A stretch of 64,000 nucleotides of DNA from Pandoraea sp. (GTDB taxonomy: Bacteria; Pseudomonadota; Gammaproteobacteria; Burkholderiales; Burkholderiaceae). Shown here one piece after another: positions 1-8,060 of the stretch. The stretch is taken from positions 124,001-188,000 of the forward strand of contig NZ_SCSK01000035.1 in NCBI RefSeq assembly GCF_004297875.1. Reading direction: 5' to 3'. How positions within the stretch are numbered: the first letter of the stretch is position 1; the number at the start of each line of letters is the position of its first letter. Under the pieces are notes generated by a model. That model was not told the DNA's origin. It was given only the letters and a program-made list of their open reading frames with translations, and did no database searches. A program made the translations under genes and the position numbers.

Positions 1-1
1 G

Positions 2-1150
2 CTGTCGGCCACCCTGCAAACCTCGGGGTACCGCGGGCCGCTTGAGCAACCTCAGCGCGTCCGCGCGCAATACACGGCATCGCTGGCCTGGAATGCGGCT
101 CGCGCGGGCGGCATGATGCTCAGCTACAGCCGTGCCACCTCCAGCAACGCGGGCCAGACGAGCCGCTTTTTTGGCTCCTGGAGCAACACGTTCGGTCCGG
201 CCAATGTTTCATTCAATGCCGAGCATGAAACCGGCGCACGCCGCCCACGCAGTGCCGTGTATATCAACCTCAGCCTTTCGCTCGGCAAGCGTTACGTCAG
301 TGGGTTTGCCAGTCAAACCGGCGATACAACGCGCTATGGCGCTCGCTTTAGCGAAAACGTCAGTGAAACGTTGAATTACAATGCCTCGGTCACTTCGACC
401 AGCGACGCACGGCGTGCCGCCCTAACGGCGAATCTGAACTACTTGCCGCGCTACACGCAACTCGGCGTCGGCTACGGCTACTTCGGCGCAGGCAGCCATG
501 CCTTCTCGGCCAGCGTGCGCGGCAGCGCCGTGGCGCATCGCGGTGGTGTGACGTTTTCGCCCTACCCGGTGCAAGACACTTTCGGCATCGTCTCGGTGGG
601 CGAGATTGCCGGCGCGAAAATCCACACCCCGAGCGGGCCGGCGTGGACCGATGCCTGGGGCCGTGCCGTGGTTCCCGCGCTGCCGGCATACAGCGAAGCG
701 CAACTGCAGCTGGCGACGACAGGCTTGCCGCGCAATATCGATGTAAAAAATGGTTCGTACACCCTAAAAGCGGGGCATGGATCCGTGAATTTCGTCGATT
801 TCGAAGTCAGCCAGGTGCGACGGCTGTTGCTGAATGTGACTCTGCCCGACGGCCGCATGCCAGCCAAAGGCGCATCGGTCGTCGATAGCCGGGGTAATTT
901 TGTCACCGCGGTGAACGGCAAAGGCAAAATATTTTTGAATCAGGGCAAGCCCAAATCAGCTTTGCGAGTCAAGCTCGATGAACAGCGCCATTGCGAACTG
1001 CGCTTCACGGTGCCGGAGAAGTTCGACGCTGGCCGATACTTCGAGGCTGTCGACGCGGTTTGCCAACCGCTGGCGCCGACGGCCGCTGCCGCAGAAGCTG
1101 CGGCGTCGGCCGCGACCAATCCCACGGAGCCGCTCCATGAAAATCTTTAA
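2..1150 (+). CDS. Fimbrial outer-membrane usher protein (3' part only)
   Basis: C-terminal 382 residues of a chaperone-usher outer-membrane usher (FimD/PapC type), which secretes and assembles pilus subunits across the outer membrane. The frame is open from base 2, so the N-terminus lies left of the window. The first half shows alternating aromatic/polar beta-strands of the barrel (for example YGYFGAGSHAFSASVRG). The segment AWTDAWGRAVVPALP and the final Cys-containing stretch (RHCEL...AVCQP) fit the C-terminal usher domains. It ends in an Ala-rich tail and overlaps the next gene by 14 bases, which implies co-translation. The family call is secure from the fold pattern and context; the exact usher clade is not resolved. 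Confidence 0.85.
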   Translation: MSATLQTSGYRGPLEQPQRVRAQYTASLAWNAARAGGMMLSYSRATSSNAGQTSRFFGSWSNTFGPANVSFNAEHETGARRPRSAVYINLSLSLGKRYVSGFASQTGDTTRYGARFSENVSETLNYNASVTSTSDARRAALTANLNYLPRYTQLGVGYGYFGAGSHAFSASVRGSAVAHRGGVTFSPYPVQDTFGIVSVGEIAGAKIHTPSGPAWTDAWGRAVVPALPAYSEAQLQLATTGLPRNIDVKNGSYTLKAGHGSVNFVDFEVSQVRRLLLNVTLPDGRMPAKGASVVDSRGNFVTAVNGKGKIFLNQGKPKSALRVKLDEQRHCELRFTVPEKFDAGRYFEAVDAVCQPLAPTAAAAEAAASAATNPTEPLHENL

Positions 1151-1733
1151 CCTTCGCACCGTGCGGTGGCTGGCGCTGCCCACTACCGCAGTCATCACTG
1201 CGCTGGTCGCCGTGCCGTCACGTGCCGATCATGCCGAGTGCAAGCTCGTGCTCAACCAGCCTTCGATCGAATACGGCCAATTGACCCGAGGGCAATTGCT
1301 CGATTACGCGTCGGCATCGGGCGAGGCATCGCTCGACCCTAGATTCATCACACTGACGGCGACCTGCGGCAAGCCTGCCTCCATGAGCCTTTTTTTGCGC
1401 AGCGCAGCGGCCGATACGGAGCGCTTCCGCTTTGCCGAGCATGGCAGCTATACGGTCCGCCTGAGTGAGGCCCGTCTGGATGGTCAGCCAGTGCACTTGA
1501 GCGAGGTGAGTGCCGGTGGCCCCGGCCCTCTGATTGTGTCGCGATCCGAAACGACACTCCAGCTCAAACCCGGCTTCGGCGCTGCGCTGACCGCCCTCGA
1601 CGGACAACCGGCCGTGGGCAGTCATTTGACCGCTCGAGTAGAAGTTCAGACCCGCATACCGGTCGAAGCCACGCGGGTATCCGGCATGCAGCGCTGGCAG
1701 GGCCGTGGCACCTTTGAACTGATCACGCGGTAA
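1137..1733 (+). CDS. Putative fimbrial subunit or adhesin downstream of usher
   Basis: A 198-residue exported protein. The start at 1137 gives a signal peptide (KIFNLRTVRWLALP, hydrophobic run, cleavage near SRADHA). The mature part has two Cys (HAECKL and TATCGK) that could form the single disulfide common in pilin domains, and a beta-rich pattern ending GTFELITR, like the last strand of pilus subunits. The start overlaps the usher stop, so the two are one transcriptional unit. A minor pilin or tip subunit of the same system is inferred from context. I do not recognise a named family, and it is clearly less similar to the two DUF1120 proteins that follow than they are to each other. Confidence 0.65.
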   Translation: MKIFNLRTVRWLALPTTAVITALVAVPSRADHAECKLVLNQPSIEYGQLTRGQLLDYASASGEASLDPRFITLTATCGKPASMSLFLRSAAADTERFRFAEHGSYTVRLSEARLDGQPVHLSEVSAGGPGPLIVSRSETTLQLKPGFGAALTALDGQPAVGSHLTARVEVQTRIPVEATRVSGMQRWQGRGTFELITR

Positions 1734-1775
1734 GGAGCCCGTGAATTCGGGCGCCGCGGCAGGTTGGCGCGCAGC

Positions 1776-2444
1776 TTAGTTGTAGACCAACTCCAACGTG
1801 GACAAGCCGTCCAACGGAATATCCGCACCCAGCGGCAAGTCGGAGAGCCTGTTCGCATAGGCGTCGACCTGGATCTTGCCAACGAGTTTGGTGAATGCGC
1901 TCGGATTGGTGCCCACACCTTCGGCCCACGCAAACACATCGCCGCTCTTCATGACGAAGCCGTCGCCGCTTTTCACCCAGTTGCTGCCATCCTGACGCAG
2001 CACGGTGGTATTCACGCTGTTCGCATTGCCTTTGAAGGAATCCGGCACCAAGGTCAGCGTATAGCCGCCCACTTTCGCATTGGTCTTGCCGTTGCCGCTG
2101 ATTTGGCCGAGGCCGAACAACGCCCCTTTTGCCTCGGATGGCAAGCCTGTGCGGCCCATCGAGCTGGTGGCCTTGGTGTCGCTGATCTTCAAACGCACCG
2201 CGGCGGCTGTCGGGCACTCGATCGTCAGGTCGGTGCTCTTGGCACCCAAGTGCTTGGGCTCGGTCATCGAAAGATTTTTACCTTCGATGGTCTTATAGTC
2301 GACGCCTGCGGCATCGCCAAGCTTCGGCGTGCACGCCGGCGGTTTGATGGTGCCGCTCACTTTCAGAGGTATCGACTGGGCCATCACGGAGCCACACAGA
2401 ACAGCCAGCAATGAAGCCGCTGCAAATTTCTTCGTGTTTTTCAT
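1776..2444 (-). CDS. DUF1120-type exported fimbrial-like protein (copy 1)
   Basis: A 222-residue secreted protein with a clear signal peptide (MKNTKKFAAASLLAVLCGSVMAQS) and a mature beta-rich domain with Cys in PPACTPKLG and in TIECP, a likely disulfide. DUF1120 proteins are usually found beside chaperone-usher genes and are thought to be pilus subunits or adhesins. It is convergent with the usher operon and about half identical by eye to the gene at 2859-3539, sharing the core KLGDxAGxDY, the segment GYTLTL/AYTLTL-xxDSF, and the ending LDGLxTLExxY. The upstream ATG at 2492 is rejected because it would put a non-signal extension before the signal peptide. No strong Shine-Dalgarno is visible at 2444. 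Confidence 0.8.
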   Translation of the reverse strand: MKNTKKFAAASLLAVLCGSVMAQSIPLKVSGTIKPPACTPKLGDAAGVDYKTIEGKNLSMTEPKHLGAKSTDLTIECPTAAAVRLKISDTKATSSMGRTGLPSEAKGALFGLGQISGNGKTNAKVGGYTLTLVPDSFKGNANSVNTTVLRQDGSNWVKSGDGFVMKSGDVFAWAEGVGTNPSAFTKLVGKIQVDAYANRLSDLPLGADIPLDGLSTLELVYN

Positions 2445-2639
2445 AAGGTTGGATAGGATCAAAATGTAAAAGAGGTGGATCAAGCCATGCACCGAACAAC
2501 ACCGTCGCCCTCAGATCATCCCGCGCCATCCGGAGCGTGCTCGGTGGGCCGCAGCACAGCATCGCTGGTTCGGGTTCGGCGTTCAGTCACGACACCCCTT
2601 TCTGGCCGCTGGACAAACCTCGTCGTACCACAGTCAGGG

Positions 2640-2700
2640 GCATGAAAATTATGGAAAATTCCCGAAACCGTCGATACGAGATTGTTCTCGGCGCCCCTTC
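2640..2700 (-). promoter_or_regulatory. Shared upstream block of DUF1120 copy 1, with CATAAT
   Basis: This 61-base block aligns without gaps to 3681-3741 with 40 identical positions, concentrated at both ends. Read on the minus strand it begins GAAGGGGCGCCGAGA and, 32 bases after that, contains CATAAT (2653-2648), a -10-like hexamer. The corresponding element upstream of copy 2 has the same internal spacing. A good -35 is not visible, so activator-dependent initiation is possible. It lies about 200 bases upstream of the start codon, which would give a long leader. Confidence 0.45.
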
Positions 2701-2790
2701 CGCGAGAGGCTTCGCACGATGGGAAAATGTCGCAGCACCAGGTTGCCGACGGCGCACAGTCGCTCGCTCGCGGCGGCGCCTCCAACGACA

Positions 2791-2820
2791 GAGGCCGCCC
2801 CCTGCACATGGGGCGGCCTC
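2791..2820 (-). terminator. Hairpin behind DUF1120 copy 2
   Basis: Perfect 11-bp inverted repeat (2791-2801 with 2810-2820, GAGGCCGCCCC stem, 8-base loop), 39 bases after the stop of copy 2. No T-run follows on either strand, so it is either a weak terminator or a 3'-end stabilising stem. Confidence 0.45.
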
Positions 2821-2858
2821 GTCAGCGTTCGTCCAGTTGGTCGTTGGTCTGCGCGTAT

Positions 2859-3539
2859 TTATTGATAGATCATCTCCAGCGTCGCCAGGCCGTCGAGCTG
2901 AATATCGGAGTCCAGCGGCAAGTCGCTGAGCTTGTTGACGTAGGCATCGACGTGCAGCGTGCCGCTCAGCTTGGTAAATGCACCGGGCGCATCGCTCATG
3001 CCTTGCCCCCAGGAAAAAACGTCACCGCTACGCATGACTCTGCCGGTGCCGCCGCCGACCCAGCCGCGCCCCGATTGGCGCAACAATCGCAGCGGCAATC
3101 CGTTGCCACTGGCTCGAAATGAATCGGCGTCCAGGGTCAGTGTGTATGCGCCAATCTTGGCATTGCGCTTGCCTGCGCCACTGGCGCGCCCCAGTCCGAA
3201 CGCGTGCCCCGCAACCGTGCCGGGCAACTCGGCGTTGCTCAATGCGGTAGCCGCTCGGGTATCGCTGACTTTGAGTCTGACGGTCATCGCACTCGGGCAG
3301 TCGATCGTCAGCGTGGTACTTCTGCGTCCCAGAAATTTCGCTTCATTGACAGACAAGGTTCTGCCGTCGATCACCCGATAATCGATGCCCGCGGTATCGC
3401 CAAGTTTCGGCACGCACGAGTCAGGCTTGATAAAGCCTCTGACCTGAACGCTCATCGACTGCGCCGCGGCCAGCCCGCTCAGCATCAGCAGCAGCGCCGC
3501 GGTCGTTGTTCTGGTCATCCTTGTCATGTCATGCGTCAT
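2859..3539 (-). CDS. DUF1120-type exported fimbrial-like protein (copy 2)
   Basis: A 226-residue paralogue of the gene at 1776-2444, with a signal peptide rich in Thr and Leu (TTTAALLLMLSGLAAAQS) and the same pair of Cys (DSCVPKLGD, TIDCPSA). The mature sequence keeps the family core through LDGLATLEMIY. Three in-frame ATGs lie close together (3539, 3527, 3518); I give the first, but any could be used and none has a good Shine-Dalgarno. An upstream ATG at 3662 would add about 40 non-signal residues and is unlikely. Function as a pilus subunit or adhesin is inferred from the neighbouring usher. Confidence 0.8.
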   Translation of the reverse strand: MTHDMTRMTRTTTAALLLMLSGLAAAQSMSVQVRGFIKPDSCVPKLGDTAGIDYRVIDGRTLSVNEAKFLGRRSTTLTIDCPSAMTVRLKVSDTRAATALSNAELPGTVAGHAFGLGRASGAGKRNAKIGAYTLTLDADSFRASGNGLPLRLLRQSGRGWVGGGTGRVMRSGDVFSWGQGMSDAPGAFTKLSGTLHVDAYVNKLSDLPLDSDIQLDGLATLEMIYQ

Positions 3540-3680
3540 TGGGAAATTGGCCGCGCGTGGCACGCATATGCCACGCGCGGCCAGCGCGAGTCGTTGGGAG
3601 GGATCGGGCACCATTGGTTCGCCCAACAGGCCAGCATAGCGCCATCGACCTGCCGTTGACACGTATTTGGAACCCGATCG

Positions 3681-3741
3681 GCATGACGATTATGCAAACT
3701 CCGGACTTGCTCCGACATCAGAATTGTCTCGGCACCCCTTC
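3681..3741 (-). promoter_or_regulatory. Shared upstream block of DUF1120 copy 2, with CATAAT
   Basis: Counterpart of 2640-2700. On the minus strand GAAGGGGTGCCGAGA is followed, after 32 bases, by CATAAT (3694-3689). Conservation of these two boxes and of their spacing, against divergence in between, suggests a common promoter and regulator site. It is about 150 bases upstream of the start codon. Confidence 0.45.
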
Positions 3742-3847
3742 ACTTCATACGCAGTCGAACTCAGATGAGTCTTCGGCGGTCGGGAAGCACGGGCAGGCTT
3801 CGCGGTCCCAGGTGCTCTCGCCGATGACGCCAGCGATACGAAATGCA

Positions 3848-3881
3848 AAGGCCCGCAATGCCGGGCAGCAATGCGGGCCTT
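3848..3881 (-). terminator. Terminator of the pdh operon
   Basis: A 10-bp perfect stem (AAGGCCCGCA, 3848-3857, with 3872-3881) and a 14-base loop, about 34 bases after the lpdA stop. On the minus strand the stem ends in TTT, but only a short T-tract follows, so efficiency is uncertain. Confidence 0.6.
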
Positions 3882-3914
3882 CATACCGCCCCTGGGGGCG
3901 ATGAGCAGCTTCGA

Positions 3915-5666
3915 TTATTTCTTGCGCGCCGGTGGCACGTCGGTGCAAACACCTTCGAAAATTTCCGCCGCCATGCCGATCGACTCGGTCAGTGTCGGAT
4001 GCGGATGAATCGTCTTGCCGATATCGACCGGGTCGGCCCCCATTTCGATCGCCAGACACAGTTCCCCGATCAGGTCGCCGGCATGCGTGCCGACGATGCC
4101 TCCGCCGATCAGGCGATGGGTCTGCTCATCGAACAACAGCTTGGTGAAACCCTCGTCGCGGCCATTGGCGATCGCGCGGCCGGAAGCAGCCCACGGGAAC
4201 ACCGCCTTGCCATATTTGATGCCCTCGGCCTTGCATTGCTCTTCCGTCTTGCCGGCCCAGGCCACCTCGGGATCGGTGTAGGCCACCGACGGAATCTGCA
4301 GCGCGTCGAAGTAGGATTTCTCGCCTGCGGCGGCCTCGGCCGCCACGTGCGCCTCGTGCACCGCCTTGTGTGCGAGCATCGGTTGGCCGACGATGTCGCC
4401 GATCGCGAAAATATGCGGCACATTGGTACGCATTTGCCTGTCGACGGCAATGAATCCCCGCTCGCTGACCGCCACGCCCGCCTTGTCGGCACCGATCTTG
4501 TTGCCGTTCGGGCTGCGCCCCACCGCCACCAGCACCAGGTCATAGCATTGCGCCTCGGCCGGCGCGGCTTCGCCCTCGAACTTCACGTAGATGCCGTCAG
4601 GCTTCGCGTCCACGGCGACGGTTTTGGTCTTGAGCATGACCTTGCCGAAGCGGCGGGCGTTGAATTTTTCCCACACCTTGACCAGATCCCGGTCGGCGCC
4701 CTGCATCAGGCCGTCGAGCATTTCCACCACGTCGATCTCGGCGCCCAGCGTGCTGTAGACAGTGGCCATCTCCAGCCCGATGATGCCGCCGCCGATCACC
4801 AGCATCTTCTTCGGCAGTTGGCGCAGCTCGAGGGCACCGGTCGAATCGACGATACGCGGGTCTTCGGGCACGAACGGCAGCTTGACCGCCTGCGAGCCGG
4901 CCGCGATGATCGCCTGCTGGAACTTGATGACCTGCTTGCCGCCGTCCGGCAACACGACTTCGAGATGGTGCGGATCGAGGAACGCGCCGACGCCACGCAC
5001 CACTTGCACTTTGCGCGCCTTGGCCATGCCGGCCAGGCCGCCGGTGAGCTTGCCAACCACGCTATCCTTGAAGGCACGCAGCTTGTCGAGATCGATTTGC
5101 GGCTTGCCGAACGTGATGCCGTGGGCAGCCAGCGCGGCCGCTTCGTCCGTCACGGCAGCGGTGTGCAGCAAGGCCTTGGACGGAATGCAGCCGACGTTCA
5201 GGCACACGCCGCCCAGCGTCGCGTAGCGCTCCACCAGCACGGTGTTGCGCCCCAGATCGGCGCTGCGGAAAGCGGCGGAATATCCGCCGGGGCCGGCGCC
5301 GAGCACCAGCACATCGCATTCGATGTCCGCGCCGCCGCCGTGCTGCGCGGGTGCCGGCGCGGCAGCCGCCGGCTGAGGCTTCGGCGCCGGCGCGGCGTTT
5401 GCGGACGGCGCGGGCGCGGCCTGGGCGGCACCCGCCTCGACCAGCGCAATCACGGTGCCCTGGCTCACTTTGTCGCCGGCCTTGACGCGTATTTCCCTGA
5501 CGACGCCAGCCTGCTCGCTCGGCACCTCCATGGTGGCCTTGTCGGTTTCGAGTGTGATCAACGATTGCTCTTTCTCAATCGTATCGCCCACTTTGATGAG
5601 CACTTCGATTACATCAACATCACTGAAGTCGCCGATATCCGGCACTTTGACTTCGATGAGACTCAT
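3915..5666 (-). CDS. lpdA: Dihydrolipoyl dehydrogenase (E3) with N-terminal lipoyl domain
   Basis: 583-residue flavoprotein E3 of the pyruvate dehydrogenase complex, which reoxidises the dihydrolipoyl groups of E2 with NAD+. Residues 1-78 form a lipoyl domain with the lipoyl-lysine K43 in [10 protein letters not shown]. An Ala/Pro linker (80-108) leads to the FAD-binding GAGPGG (123-128) and the redox-active pair C155/C160 in [16 protein letters not shown]-binding GGGIIGLE follows, and the dimerisation-domain His lies in HPHPTLTES. The start at 5666 has GGAG just upstream and overlaps the preceding stop as TAATG, implying translational coupling. The lipoyl-E3 layout is known in betaproteobacteria. 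Confidence 0.96.
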   Translation of the reverse strand: MSLIEVKVPDIGDFSDVDVIEVLIKVGDTIEKEQSLITLETDKATMEVPSEQAGVVREIRVKAGDKVSQGTVIALVEAGAAQAAPAPSANAAPAPKPQPAAAAPAPAQHGGGADIECDVLVLGAGPGGYSAAFRSADLGRNTVLVERYATLGGVCLNVGCIPSKALLHTAAVTDEAAALAAHGITFGKPQIDLDKLRAFKDSVVGKLTGGLAGMAKARKVQVVRGVGAFLDPHHLEVVLPDGGKQVIKFQQAIIAAGSQAVKLPFVPEDPRIVDSTGALELRQLPKKMLVIGGGIIGLEMATVYSTLGAEIDVVEMLDGLMQGADRDLVKVWEKFNARRFGKVMLKTKTVAVDAKPDGIYVKFEGEAAPAEAQCYDLVLVAVGRSPNGNKIGADKAGVAVSERGFIAVDRQMRTNVPHIFAIGDIVGQPMLAHKAVHEAHVAAEAAAGEKSYFDALQIPSVAYTDPEVAWAGKTEEQCKAEGIKYGKAVFPWAASGRAIANGRDEGFTKLLFDEQTHRLIGGGIVGTHAGDLIGELCLAIEMGADPVDIGKTIHPHPTLTESIGMAAEIFEGVCTDVPPARKK

Positions 5667-6256
5667 TAGCTGTCTCCTGTCGCGTTTGGCGTTGGAATGG
5701 GAAAGGCGTGAATCTGGAACGGCCCGCCGGAGCTTTTGTCGAATTCGGCCCCGGCTTTGACGCCCAGCTCGGCGATGGCACTCGCATTCGGGGCCTGATC
5801 GTAGGCGGCATACATCGCGCCAAGCGCGAAGCTGCGTCCCGAGCCGATGCCCCAAAAGCGGTCGAAGGCAAACACCTCGCGGTACGAATACACACCGTAA
5901 ATACCGCTCGGGTTGGCAATCAGGCAAGTAATCTGCGACGACTCGTACGGGTCGTCCTCTTCTTCCTTGGTGTTCAGGAAATATTCTTCCTTGAGCTTCT
6001 GATGCGCTTTGCAGAACGTGCGAAAAACTTCGTCACGCGAATGCAGTTTGCACTCGTCGCCCAATCCCGTGAGCAAGGCGCGCATGACCGGAAAATGCGC
6101 GGTGGTGCCAGCCAGGCCGATATACGAGTCGCCGATCTGGAAGATTTTGCGATTCGCTTCATAGGCCTGCGATAGGCGCGTCTCGCCAAACGTCACCAGC
6201 GAATCCGCGGCGATGGCGATTTCATTATGCTTGCGGACGACAACGACGGTGGTCAT
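5666..6256 (-). CDS. Proteasome-like Ntn hydrolase (BPH / HslV-related)
   Basis: 196-residue homologue of proteasome beta subunits and HslV. It begins MTTVVVVRK, so Met removal exposes Thr1. D17 lies in IAIAADS and a Lys in NRKIF corresponds to the catalytic K33 with a three-residue shift. Later segments [16 protein letters not shown] match the HslV GSG loop. It resembles the betaproteobacterial proteasome homologue (BPH) described as a double-ring particle without a known unfoldase. AGGGA lies seven bases before the start. It sits between aceF and lpdA in the PDH operon and is coupled to lpdA by TAATG. There is no hslU-type ATPase next to it. Peptidase activity and substrate are inferred only. 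Confidence 0.85.
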   Translation of the reverse strand: MTTVVVVRKHNEIAIAADSLVTFGETRLSQAYEANRKIFQIGDSYIGLAGTTAHFPVMRALLTGLGDECKLHSRDEVFRTFCKAHQKLKEEYFLNTKEEEDDPYESSQITCLIANPSGIYGVYSYREVFAFDRFWGIGSGRSFALGAMYAAYDQAPNASAIAELGVKAGAEFDKSSGGPFQIHAFPIPTPNATGDS

Positions 6257-6332
6257 GGCGATTTCCCTGCGCGGTCAGAACCCGGCATCGGGGGCCGGCG
6301 CCGGCGCAAGCCGGCACCGAAACCCCGAGCCG

Positions 6333-7979
6333 TCAGAGCATCGCCCGACGGAAGTCATGCAGCAGTTGCGCCAGATAAGTGTTGAAGCGCGCCGCCTCCG
6401 CCCCGTCGATCACACGATGATCATACGACAGCGACAACGGCAATATCAGGCGCGGCACGAACTGCTGACTGGCGTCGTCCCACACCGGCTGCTGGCTGGA
6501 ACGGCACACGCCGAGAATGGCTACCTCCGGCGCGTTGATGATCGGCGTGAAATAGGTCCCGCCGATGCCGCCCAGTGACGAGATCGAGAAGCATCCGCCT
6601 TGCATCTGATCGGGTTTGAGTTTGCCGTCACGCGCCGCCTTGGCCAGTTCCGAAGTCTCGCGGGCAATCTCGAACACGCCCTTCTTGTCGGCATCCTTGA
6701 TGACCGGGACCACCAGCCCATTGGGCGTGTCGGCGGCAAAGCCGATGTTGAAGTATTGCTTGTAGACCAGATTGTCGCCGTCGAGGCTGGCATTGAAGGT
6801 CGGGAACTTCTTCAACGCGGCAACGCAAGCCTTGATAAGGAAGGCCAGCAATGTCACCTTGACGCCCGACTTCTCGTTTTCCTTGTTCAACAACACGCGG
6901 AACGCTTCGAGATCCGTGATATCGGCGTTGTCGTTGTTGGTGACATGGGGAATCATCACCCAGTTGCGATGCAGATTGGCACCGGAGATTTTCTTGATGC
7001 GCGACAGCGGCTTGGGGTCGATCGGGCCGAATTTGGCGAAATCGATTTTCGGCCACGGCAGCAAATCCAGGCCGGCGCCGCCGGCCGTCTGGGCCGGCGC
7101 GGCGCCACCCTGGCCGCTCATGGCTCGCTTGATGAACGCGCGCACGTCGTCCAGCGTGATGCGGCCTTTCGGACCGCTGCCCGGCACACGCGCCACGTCG
7201 ACGCCCAGCTCGCGCGCGAATTTGCGCACCGACGGACTAGCGTGGCTGATCATATGCTCGCCCTCCTGAACCAGCGGCACCAACGGTGCGGCGGGTTCAG
7301 CGGCCTTCACCGGCGCGAGCGTCTTGGACGCTTCGACCTGCGGCGCGGCAGCCGCCGGCGCCGCCGGTTGACTTTGCGCCGGCGCGGCACCGCCTTCGAG
7401 CAGGATAATCACACTGCCTTCGGATACGGTGTCGCCGACTTTGACCTTGAGTTCCTTGACCACGCCGGCCGACGGACTGGGCACGTCCATGGTGGCCTTG
7501 TCGGACTCGAGCGTGATCAGCGATTGCTCGGCCTCGACCTTGTCGCCGGCCTTGACCAGGACTTCGATAACCGGCACATCGTTGTACCCGCCGATATCCG
7601 GCACCTTGACCTCGGTCGTGTCGCCAGCGGCTGCGGGGGCCATCGGCGTTGCCGGCGCTGCCGCGGCAGCTGCAGGCGCGGCCGGGGCCGGCGAGCTGGC
7701 GGCCGCTTTGCCGTTGACGGGAGCAGGCGCTGCGCCGTTGGCCGACTCCAGCATGATGATGAGCGAGCCCTCGGATACCGTATCACCAACCTTGACCTTG
7801 ACGTCCTTGACGATGCCGGCCGACGGGCTCGGCACGTCCATGGTCGCCTTGTCGGATTCGAGGGTGACCAGCGAGGTTTCCGCCTCGACCCGGTCGCCCG
7901 CCTTCACCAGGACTTCGATAACCGGCACATCGTTGTACCCGCCGATGTCCGGCACCTTGACTTCAATTACTTGACTCAT
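6333..7979 (-). CDS. aceF: Pyruvate dehydrogenase E2, dihydrolipoyllysine acetyltransferase
   Basis: 548-residue core subunit of the pyruvate dehydrogenase complex; transfers acetyl groups from E1 to CoA. Two lipoyl domains (about 3-78 and 122-196) carry lipoyl-lysines K44 and K161 in ESDKATMDVP. Ala/Pro-rich linkers separate them from a peripheral-subunit-binding domain (about 255-295, SPSVRKFARELGVD) and the C-terminal catalytic domain with DHRVIDGAEAARF, which holds the catalytic His. The start at 7979 has GAGGAG upstream; an upstream in-frame ATG at 8009 is disfavoured because it would precede that site. It lies between aceE and the proteasome-like gene. Confidence 0.97.
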   Translation of the reverse strand: MSQVIEVKVPDIGGYNDVPVIEVLVKAGDRVEAETSLVTLESDKATMDVPSPSAGIVKDVKVKVGDTVSEGSLIIMLESANGAAPAPVNGKAAASSPAPAAPAAAAAAPATPMAPAAAGDTTEVKVPDIGGYNDVPVIEVLVKAGDKVEAEQSLITLESDKATMDVPSPSAGVVKELKVKVGDTVSEGSVIILLEGGAAPAQSQPAAPAAAAPQVEASKTLAPVKAAEPAAPLVPLVQEGEHMISHASPSVRKFARELGVDVARVPGSGPKGRITLDDVRAFIKRAMSGQGGAAPAQTAGGAGLDLLPWPKIDFAKFGPIDPKPLSRIKKISGANLHRNWVMIPHVTNNDNADITDLEAFRVLLNKENEKSGVKVTLLAFLIKACVAALKKFPTFNASLDGDNLVYKQYFNIGFAADTPNGLVVPVIKDADKKGVFEIARETSELAKAARDGKLKPDQMQGGCFSISSLGGIGGTYFTPIINAPEVAILGVCRSSQQPVWDDASQQFVPRLILPLSLSYDHRVIDGAEAARFNTYLAQLLHDFRRAML

Positions 7980-8010
7980 TTCTGACAGTCTCCTCGCGTC
8001 TGCCCGCACT

Positions 8011-8046
8011 GCGAAGGGCGCGCCGATGCACGGGCGCGCCCTTCGC
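8011..8046 (-). other. Strong hairpin in the aceE-aceF spacer
   Basis: Perfect 14-bp inverted repeat (8011-8024 with 8033-8046), core GGGCGCGCC, loop of 8 bases, filling much of the 81-base gap between aceE stop and aceF start. No T-run follows, so it is more likely a processing or stability element, or a partial attenuator, than a full terminator. Confidence 0.6.
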
Positions 8047-8060
8047 CGCTCAAAGGCAGC

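Larger units (their letters stand above)
2445..2858. other. Intergenic region between DUF1120 paralogues
   Basis: 414 bases without a convincing gene. It holds the leader of copy 1, the promoter-like block at 2640-2700 that it shares with copy 2, and an 11-bp stem hairpin at 2791-2820 behind copy 2. Open frames here lack ribosome-binding sites and recognisable content. Confidence 0.6.
3540..3914. other. Intergenic region between fimbrial cluster and lpdA
   Basis: 375 bases. It contains the regulatory block of DUF1120 copy 2 (3681-3741) and the lpdA terminator (3848-3881). I see no coding sequence. Confidence 0.6.

Noticed and set aside
3843..5669. Long open frame antisense to lpdA
   Set aside because: lpdA has all cofactor and redox motifs and a good start; the opposite frame is low-complexity and has no family features.
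6600..7800. Ala/Pro-rich tandem repeat region as a DNA repeat array
   Set aside because: It is the duplicated lipoyl domain and interdomain linkers of aceF, not a repeat of separate origin.
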